A stretch of DNA of 64,000 nucleotides from positions 21,911,511 to 21,975,510 of the forward strand of contig NC_088210.1 in NCBI RefSeq assembly GCF_037126465.1. Reading direction: 5' to 3'. Within the stretch, counting starts at the first letter, position 1; every line of letters starts with the position of its first letter. The notes under the pieces are model-generated. The model made no database searches, was not told where the DNA came from, and worked only from the letters and a program-made list of their open reading frames with translations. Positions 56,901-64,000 of the stretch are shown one piece after another. The position numbers were made by a program, and so were the translations under genes. Source of the DNA: Ornithodoros turicata. Lineage: Eukaryota; Arthropoda; Arachnida; Ixodida; Argasidae.

Positions 56901-59900
56901 TGGACTGGCTCAGATATTCAATCATGTTAACTTCTAAAGCGTTACTGGAGGTGGTAAATTAAAATCATTCACCGACGATTTGTGTGTGCTTATATTGCTC
57001 CCTCATGACTCCTGGATGCCCAAGGGGGCCAATTAATCGATTACTGGGAAGACTCTGGGGAAGGCATTACTTCAGGGTCAATTCAGGTTACTTCTGCCAA
57101 ATTTGACACCTTTTGTGAGCCTGGCCCCAAAATTACAATCCTGGACACAGCATTATCATTATTTATTTTAAGTTTTAAATAACGGAAATTTCGCAAGAAA
57201 ACGATGGACTGAGATGTTTCCTTTTTTTCTTAAGTTGACAACTGCAGTTCTGTGTGGTCTGTGATATAAACAGAGAGGGTGTGTCCAATATGTGAGGAAA
57301 TACGGTAGTATTCTACACAGATCCACACATAAGAATAACGATTGTAGGAGAATGGAAAAGCTCAGCCAGTTTGAAGAAAAACATGAAAGAAGAGCTGTAG
57401 GAACACAGTCATTTTTCAAACCCAGTTTCTCAATCAATGGCATTTGCTCATCGTCCCGCACGACTGCAACATTCGCCAGTGCTTCCTATTCTACTTTCTC
57501 GTCCAACTCACGGGGTAAGGTACTTACTATCTGCTTCTTCAACTTTCTTTGCAGCTTCAGTCTCATCCTCTGCAGAGCTCTGGAGTACCTCATTCTCCTG
57601 TCGAAGCATTGAAACCTGTTGTATAGTACTTGCCTCGGACAACCCTTTATAGCCCATCAAACAGTAACCTTACCTTACTCAGGCTGTGAATAGTGCGCTC
57701 ATTTTCAGCAATTTGAGCCTCAAGTGCTAATACATGACGCTTGAGGTCATCTGCAAAGCGTTGTTCTTCAATTCTTACTTTCTGAAGCTCCATGCGTAGT
57801 TCAGAGTTTTCCCTGAGTAGCTTTGCGATCATACGATCTCTAAAAAAAAGATAAAGTGCACGTTGTTGGAACAAACACGGGTCAACTTCTATTTTCAAAA
57901 ATGCATAGACAGCGGTGTGATTGCAGATCATTCATGATGTGCGATCGTGTTACTGTGATCGCAGTTACCGACACAAGTAGCTGTGATGCTCAGATAATGC
58001 AACAGAATTAAATAGGCGAATTTGGATGAACCATACTATACTGTTTACTATACTTGTAGTATGCTTTGTTGAATAAAATAATAATAATAATAATAACAAC
58101 AACAATAATAATAATAACTGATATTATATTATTATTATTAAAAATGCGGGTGAGACTGTGTGGGAGAGCAGCTTTTAGGGCCGAAAAGAAAATAAAAAGT
58201 TAGAAGAACACATGTGAGACTGAGAGACAGTGCCAAGTGCAAAGCATCTACTGTTCCATGCCCATATGCCCGGCTAAGTTTGTGATTTCGGTTATTGGGT
58301 TTTTCCCAATGTGACAGCAATGCAAGAAGGTGGTAAGGATAGAACTTACCAGGTTTAACCTTATACTACAAAGTTCTAATTGTGTTCCATAGGTTCCATG
58401 GGTAATAGCACCTACTTTTCAGCTTCATCCGTGCTACTTTGGTGCCCATCAGGTACGTCCCCGCTTGCTCCCAAGACTTGCTCAAATCTTTCTGGAACCG
58501 AGGTATCAATGAGCATGCCTTCGATGGGTTCATTTTCGGGTGTGTCGGCTTGGGGTGGCAAGATAACAACTGGGCTCACATGCGAGCTCAGGTCTGAGGC
58601 CACTAGAAAGTTTGGAGGGTTCTGCAAAAGATAACAATTTGTTTGAACAATTTGAATTGCATCACAGTAGGAAAGATTGCTTACATGGGGAATATCGTGA
58701 CAGGAACAGAAATCTTAAAAATTAAAATGAATGAATAGGAATATCAGTAATTGGTTCGGTGATAGGCTCCAAATCTGTGTTTAGATGCATAGCTGTGAAA
58801 AGAAATACAATAGCCTTAGGCCTTGCTTTTTGGTATTCTGGTTTCAATTTTTCTCATGAGCCACAGCGAGCCTTGCACATCCTTGTCTCACTAAAACATG
58901 TCCATTTTTAAGAACGACATAGACGGCATAACTATTCTTCAGCGTAGTACAGTGAACTCTACAAATTTTTCAGTATGTCTATCTTCGCTTCATATCCAGC
59001 ATCCCTGGCAGCAGACTAGTTGTAACCTAATGGCAGAACAATGTCCATTCAGGCTATTACTACAGCAAGAATAACACAGTAAACAAACCTCAGGCAACAG
59101 AGGAACTTGAATAAGATGCTTGAAATACTGCAAGTTCACTGAACTCAAATAGAACTGTTGTAGCCTGGAAAAAAGAAAAGAATGCACCTTTCAGAAGAGA
59201 AAAATCCTGTCAAGTAAAACATTAGTCAAGCAAGCAAGCATCAGTTGCAAGCACCTTAGGAGTGCACTGCAACGAAACTAGAAAGATATGTACTCAACTG
59301 TTTGAACTGCTTCAGAAATCGCTCACGGTGTCCACACAGGGTGTCGGACGGCAACGCTGTTGCGAGAGCAAAAAAGTGGTCTTCACATGCTTCTCAACAA
59401 TCTAGACCAACATAATATAATAACAACAGATGGTACAAGCAGCAAAGTGAGGATTTTTCCACTGGCACACATGTACAATTGTAAAAACGACATGCTTCCA
59501 AATACTGATTCCAATGTTTGGGTCTTATCCCAGCTGAACCAAAATTTTAGCCTCTTAGGAACAAAAGGTTGTGACACTATGCAGCACACCTAGACAAACA
59601 GGCAATTGCGACTGCTTTTGCACAAACCTGCATGCAACTTGAAGAGGACTTTGACCGTGTAGTCATACAACTGGCTGGAGTCCTGAATACAAGGAATAAG
59701 AGGAGCCAATCGGCACTGTCCAGAGTTCGTCATTGAATTGGAGCGTGCCATGTCCAATGATCCAAACACTGCATTAATATTCAGATCATTAAAATTTCAA
59801 TAACAAAAATTACTTGCTGGGGAAATTACAAAACTATGAAATGCCTTCTGCTACGATGACTTACCTGCCTGCTGAAGAGCCAGTACCTCATCCATGTAAT

Positions 59901-62900
59901 CGAACATTTCACAAGCTAACTGAAAACTAAAATAAACTTTCATTGAAATACCATGTTCACCTCATTTGCATTCATTTATTCATCTAGAAAAAAGGCTTTT
60001 ATAGTATTCACAGAATGCAAACGTGAAATAACTGTGAGAGACTCTGAGGATTTTTTTTTATTGCGTTAGCATTAGGAGTGTCAACATGGAAAAAGTTGTA
60101 CGAGTGTGTGTGTGTCCATGTGTGAGATGGTGAAGCCTCACCGAGACAGACGTATAAGTGGACATGTAAAGGGGGTATAAGAGGGTAAGTGTAAAGGGAG
60201 GCAACTGAAATGATATGAAATTGAAGTAGTTCAAAGTAATTAAGAGCAAGAGGTAAGGAATTGAAGGTAATTAAAGGTAATTAATGCAGGAAAGTTGAGT
60301 TTAAAGGTAATTCATGTAAGATATATGTAATCAAGAGAAAGATTAAATTAATTAAAGATTACCGAGGGTAACCGCTGGTTACTGGAGGTAATTAAATGTA
60401 ATTAACTGTAATTAACATCAATTAAAGGGGAACTGAGAGTAATTAAAGCAAGTAAACACAATTAAAGGAAATTAAATGAAGTTCAAGATTACCTCAGGTA
60501 ACCTGCATTTACCTTTGGTAATTAAAGGGTAATTACAGGGTAACTGAAAGTAATTGAGGCTAATTAAAGGTTAATTAAATGGACTTACACATAGTAATTG
60601 ACAGTGTCGAACAGGAAGTGAAGTAGAGGTGGGAAGTGGACAACCGGAAGTTGGGTTTAGTTCGGATGTGGATACCCGGAAGTCAAGTACGGAAAGGAAA
60701 AGGCGCTAATGCTAACGCATTTCTTTCGCATTTACCGCTAAATCGACACTTATTTTTTAACTATAGACACATAAAGCGTAACGTAAGGCTTAACATAAGC
60801 CTATGTTTGAATGACTGAACATAAATAATAATGACAAAATTACAGCAGCAAGGATACCTACAAGACATTGACGTCGTGTTCGCCAATGTCATCCAAAGCT
60901 TCGTCTGTTACAGTCATGTTTCCCGGGAACTTTGGATTCTATCAAAATACCAGAAGGAATGCAACTATTTTTTTCGTAGCCACCATAAATAATCATTTCT
61001 CGCTTTTTATGTTTACTTACTGCTCTAAAAAAAACAACACACATCACGCACATGGAATGGTAAGAAATGAGTTACACATACAAGATGCACACAAGACTGG
61101 AATCTAGTACGTACTCTGGAATGAAAATTTAGTTTTGCCACAATCAGCTGACAGTAGCACTGGATCAATTTTCCATAGCCTTCCTTCAAGAGGCCCTGCA
61201 GGAGGAAAGAAAACATTGTTGCAGCAATAAAAACAACCAGATTACAACATTTTGTTTCAGCTGACAACAAACAAATCAGCAACAGCGAAAAAAAAAAAAA
61301 AAAAAAAGAAGGGGGACAAACAAGTCAGTGTTTGTTTTAAGATATAACGAACCGTCTCGCCTGAACCCATGCGCTTTTGCCTTTTTACCCACAAATCATG
61401 TGGACAGGAGGTTTATTTTTAACTATTTCTTTTTATTTATGACGATACTTCGAGGACCCCTGTGGTGTGTTACATGATGTGGACACTGCAATATGGTTAC
61501 ACACTGCTGGAACATTTACTGCACACGATAAACAAAGGCAGTCATAATCAATGCAAGAACGAAGGTAATACAGTAATACTAATCAAGCCTCATGTTACAC
61601 ATAATAAACCGATAAATGTAAATACAATTAACAGTTTATACACAAATATGATTGCCTCATGATGACCTAGTTGATGGTGGCTGGATTTAATTCCATTCTA
61701 TTATGGCACAGGAAAAGACGGACTGCAGAAAAATTTTGCAATGACAGAAAGAGGGAAAAGAGCTCCTCGGGCATGGTAGAAATCACTGGTCATTCTGTGA
61801 TGTAAAAAAGAAATATTATCTATGAACTAGGTTTAGAGAAGGACATTGTGGATGTAAGTATCCATTAGAAAATAGAAAGAAATTGCAACATGTGCCGCCT
61901 TACCCAAAGCTTTCCATACTCCAAGAACGTTTGGCGGTATCGTAAGGAGTCGGGGATGACCTGCATGAAACATTCACACGTGTGTTGGGATGAAGGAGCC
62001 ACGGAATTGTAATTGCATACCACTTGCTTACCCTGTGATAACCTTCACGAAGCAGTTTGTGGACAACATGGCAGAATTTCCAACACACAATAGGGTTTTC
62101 TTGAAGTGGCAACTTCATCGCGATGCTCCAAAATGTGTGTGCACCCTTTTCGTGGAATGTACCAATAATGGCACCTTCGAAGCAGAATTTGCAATTGAGG
62201 AAAGTTATGCCATTTAACTGGTAACGAAGTATGAAAGCCACATTCACAAACATGCACAACATGAAAGGCTCAACGCTAAACAGTAATAAAGGATACTTCG
62301 CACATGCTTTTCTTTCACGGGGCATTCAGATGAATTGATTGCCTTGGAGATACTTATTGCCTGTTAGGAACAAAAAAAAAATATTTGTGAACGTGTGAAC
62401 AGTTCTGCTTACACCGACGACCAGATTAATATGTATTTTAACTTTATTTATTGCAAGAGAGTACAACATCCAGGAAAGCTCTGAGGAAATGTCAAGGTGC
62501 TGCCTAGCTCTTTGTGACTGTAAGGATTATAGCAGCAACAGTTTTAGAAGTTATGTACTATTCCTACTTATCCTTGATGAACTACATAGATCAACTGTAG
62601 GATACCAAAGCAGGAAACTATGTAGCAGGCACACTTTTGCAAGGAGTTAACCGCTGTGTCCGCAATGTAATAAAATCTCCCAACGTGCTGTAGACATCAA
62701 CATGGCAGCCGACTGATGGAGCGTGTTAGATATACACGTTCAGGAACCTGTTGAGGTACACACATAAGTAAAGGACAATATAGATTGATGATTAACTTCA
62801 AATGGTTTGCAGCAAAGTCTCGCAACACTGGAGCTAGTTCCCCAGCTCTGCCAAGAGGGAATTGTCTCGTTTTGTGAGGAGGTCACCGATCAGTGATTCC

Positions 62901-64000
62901 TGTCCAGGCCAGATATGTCTGTTGGGTACTTGATATGTGGGTACCTCTGGCAATGTTAGTCATAACGTTTGAAATTGTGTTATTGCCTTGAAGGTATCAG
63001 GATACATGTTACATAGACAATGATTAATTAGCAAGACTAAACAATAAGGCTCCATTAGGTGAAGGGAAGCCAGTGTTTATCTGCTCGAGAAAGGACAACA
63101 GAATCACCACAACGAATCATCATGAGAGGAAATGGTTGAGGCATTCACTACCAGTGTGATGCTTACCAAAGCGATGCCCTGAAACGGTAATTTCATCTCC
63201 CATGCAGGAGCACGGTACATTACTCATGCACACTTATCACTTATGTGTCAGACTTGCATAGAAACCTGGCCAAGTCATAGATAAGCAGTCTATTGTTAAT
63301 GAGAAAAGGAGATATGAGCTTCTCTATGCCAGCCTTTTGCAAGCGGATGTCCAAGAAGACGAAAATTATACTCTACTGCTCTTCCTGCCAAGAACATGCA
63401 GTTTTTCTTGGATTTATGCTAATCACGAACTAGATACGTACTTCAAAGTGTCCCGTTCTGGCAACTATGAAATATGAGACCATACGCAGACCAGTCTCTC
63501 GCCGCTACAGAACACATGTTCGTCGCGCTACATTAATAAGTACCTTCCAAGACTCTCCGAGAGAACGTTGTCAATAACGAAGGCGCGGCTCCCAGACGGA
63601 GCCAATTGGCCCAGCTGTTTTAAAACTCGCTGAAATACGAAGAATTAAGCATAGTTGCGTTTTCGTAGGAACGCGCCGTGTTCTTCGGCGGTTCTAATAT
63701 TGCACAGAGCACAGCCTATAATTAAAACGTGGTGGGAAGTGCCACAACACATCAATACACACCGAGCGGCACTGATCAAAGAACGCGGTTGGGTGCGTTG
63801 TTTACTAGATCCTTAAGTTTCATTTCCGCACAACTCGCAGTTCTAGCGTATCAATTAAATATTCGTATCGCACCTTTACCGCTCCTTTAACGGTACATCT
63901 GCAGGATTTTGACGCCGGATGGACGAACAAAACTGTCACTTTCTACCGAACTTTTACCTGGGACTTCTCGAAGTTTTCCTTTTCTTGCTCCAGACTGTTC
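48435..64000 (-). CDS. HIP1: HIP1/HIP1R (Sla2) endocytic adaptor, nearly complete, 5' end outside window
   Basis: Links clathrin-coated pits (PIP2, clathrin light chain) to F-actin. Coding segments: 63958-64000 (partial), 62297-62360, 62032-62174, 61904-61960, 61115-61195, 60862-60938, 59865-59926, 59628-59768, 59299-59356, 59089-59164, 58416-58621, 57674-57839, 57528-57615, 56776-56864, 56619-56687, 56414-56548, 54409-54559, 52818-52907, 52660-52746, 52212-52313, 50779-50963, 50618-50707, 50038-50100, 49774-49874, 48805-49034, 48668-48729 and 48435-48605. All phases fit. About 961 residues are visible (human HIP1 1037, HIP1R 1068). Order is ANTH, linker, coiled coil, I/LWEQ. Vertebrates have two paralogues; this single arthropod gene is orthologous to both. 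The last exon has a GTGAGC donor at 48491 after SEGWDVRE, so either the frame runs to the TAG at 48435 or a further 3' exon exists. Confidence 0.93.
49226..49568. mobile_element. hAT-type MITE (TAGAGCCTGAAG family), copy 2, HIP1 intron
   Basis: Same internal sequence as the copies at 31823 and 55566. The left end is TAGAGGCTGAAGTTTT; the right end is worn (ACCCTAAAACCCTAAAG). Target duplication is no longer clear. Confidence 0.75.
51035..51790 (-). mobile_element. Tigger/pogo-type DNA transposon with eroded transposase tail
   Basis: 756 bp flanked by TA. Ends CAGTCGACCCGCGTTTATCC / GTCCGGATAAACGCGGGTTG + ACTG, nearly perfect inverted repeats. The minus strand holds the remains of a transposase C-terminus. 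Confidence 0.9.
51140..51641 (-). pseudogene. Eroded Tigger/pogo transposase C-terminus
   Basis: The minus-strand frame contains AITDDDIISVVASDSVREES and DDESMG, similar to the acidic (L)TDEEIV...DDE tail of Tigger transposases. It is followed, after a frameshift and before a stop, by FEQQNNISQVNAISKGL and MTMDSFL, the usual helical end. The DDE catalytic core is absent, so the copy is dead. Confidence 0.6.
51795..51935. repeat. ATTACATTACATAATTA microsatellite
   Basis: TTACATTACATAATTAA repeats of 18 bp, about seven copies, immediately beside the Tigger element in a HIP1 intron. Confidence 0.9.
53218..53823. mobile_element. DNA transposon-like element with 20-bp perfect inverted ends
   Basis: Ends GGCGATTTCGGGTGATGCAT and ATGCATCACCCGAAATCGCC are exact reverse complements, 606 bp apart, with a second GTGATGCA copy just inside the left end. 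It contains overlapping frames; the plus-strand one (53281-53673) ends with an acidic serine-rich stretch (MDLYESSSDESSINSDNAND). Superfamily not determined; no clean target duplication was found. It lies in the HIP1 intron 52908-54408. Confidence 0.75.
54409..57839 (-). CDS. HIP1: HIP1 coiled-coil exons
   Basis: Six exons (57674-57839, 57528-57615, 56776-56864, 56619-56687, 56414-56548, 54409-54559) encode a heptad-rich rod starting DRMIAKLLRENSELRMELQK and including KFHKMKDVYTKLREEHIGLL, KAEIERQLTSVRAVAENAEK, ERIQLVGERLTHAEA and EHNHALSELKEAHKRDKDML. The family uses it for dimerisation and clathrin light-chain binding. It is somewhat shorter than in vertebrates. Intron 54560-56413 holds a hAT MITE. 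Confidence 0.88.
54955..55460. mobile_element. Possible MITE with TACCGTAATTAC / GAGTAAATACAGTA ends
   Basis: The region begins ACCGTAATTACCTGCACATT and ends TATATGCGAGTAAATACAGT, a degenerate inverted pair. A matching end-like CGAGTAAATACGGTA is found at 49621 and TGAGGAAATACGGTA at 57292, suggesting a dispersed family. Internal C run at about 55000. Confidence 0.4.
55566..55911. mobile_element. hAT-type MITE (TAGAGCCTGAAG family), copy 3, perfect 8-bp target duplication
   Basis: 346 bp, ends TAGAGCCTGAAGTTTT / AAAACTTCAGGCTCTA (perfect), flanked by AGTATCAT on both sides (55558-55565 and 55912-55919). This copy defines the family boundaries. The interior is rich in AAATCGGG and TTCGGGG motifs in both orientations. 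It lies in a HIP1 intron. Confidence 0.92.
58078..58142. repeat. (AAT)n microsatellite
   Basis: ATAATAATAATAATAACAAC-type trinucleotide repeat followed by its ATTATTATT complement, so it can fold on itself. HIP1 intron. Confidence 0.85.
58416..58621 (-). CDS. HIP1: HIP1 linker exon with clathrin-box-like motif
   Basis: Begins NPPNFLVASDLSSHVSPVVI, the conserved end of the ANTH-to-linker junction (human NPPNFLRASALSEHISPVVV). It continues into an acidic Pro/Glu-rich linker with PENEPIEGMLIDTS. The LID segment occupies the position of the clathrin-box LMDMD of human HIP1, so clathrin heavy-chain binding is likely but inferred. The exon ends DEAEK across the splice. Confidence 0.85.
59089..64000 (-). 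CDS. HIP1: HIP1 ANTH domain exons
   Basis: Ten segments encode the phosphoinositide-binding ANTH helical domain. Motifs in order: NSLEQEKENFEKSQ; AISISKAINSSECPVKEKHV; IIGTFHEKGAHTFWS; VCWKFCHVVHKLLREGYHR; DSLRYRQTF; GLLKEGYGKLIQCY; NPKFPGNM; FFQLACEMFDYMDE; VFGSLDMARSNS; GQCRLAPLIP; LYDYTVKVLFKLH; LPSDTLCGHRERF; and LQYFKHLIQVPLLPE. These match HIP1/HIP1R nearly residue for residue, including the lysine/histidine-rich HEKGAHTFW loop. The initiator methionine is upstream of the window edge. Confidence 0.93.
60180..60600. repeat. Degenerate (GG)TAATTAAAG repeat
   Basis: Dozens of imperfect AATTAAAGGTAATTAA-like units of about 10-20 bp, with GGTAACTG variants, in the HIP1 intron 59927-60861. 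Confidence 0.8.
62361..63957. other. HIP1: HIP1 first visible intron, no feature recognised
   Basis: Lies between the exon ending at 63958 and the exon starting at 62360. No repeat family, RNA gene or additional exon was seen. Confidence 0.5.

Overview
This is eukaryotic nuclear DNA: spliced genes with GT-AG introns, animal protein families, and dense non-autonomous transposons. The host is an arthropod, most probably a chelicerate of the tick/mite type. That reading rests on an M13 (neprilysin-like) ectopeptidase gene, arthropod-like versions of RNF10 and HIP1, and LINE remnants of a kind common in ticks. The species cannot be fixed from the sequence.

Three protein genes can be reconstructed exon by exon, all on the minus strand. 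(1) 663-2778: N-terminal half of an M13 metallopeptidase (transmembrane exon, PCDDFY motif, N-lobe exons). The catalytic half should lie left of the window, and the coding frame is hard to follow beyond 663. (2) 31402-40058: a complete RNF10 (RING E3 ubiquitin ligase) gene of 14 exons with a short 3' UTR. (3) 48435-64000: nearly all of HIP1/HIP1R/Sla2 (endocytic clathrin-actin adaptor), 27 coding segments covering ANTH, coiled coil and the talin-like I/LWEQ (THATCH) domain. Only the first exon(s) are off the right edge. The introns carry MITEs, two Tigger/pogo-type elements and simple repeats.

The unusual part is 4.9-28.7 kb, one giant inverted repeat. The left arm (about 4930-9712) and right arm (about 24143-28700) match in opposite orientation along their whole length. 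Each arm contains a miniature LTR retrotransposon (TRIM-like, with LTRs, PBS-like site, polypurine tract and TATA box) and the 3' end of a dead LINE. Inside the arms lie two tandem arrays of one roughly 150-bp satellite, again in opposite orientation: plus strand at 10.19-15.16 kb, minus strand at 16.64-23.64 kb. Each unit carries a splice-acceptor-like and a splice-donor-like motif. The non-symmetrical centre (15.17-16.64 kb) holds short palindromes and a cluster of AGGTCA direct repeats. No convincing protein gene was found in this 24 kb; it looks like a fold-back or inverted-satellite locus. 40.8-47.2 kb between RNF10 and HIP1 has no recognisable gene.
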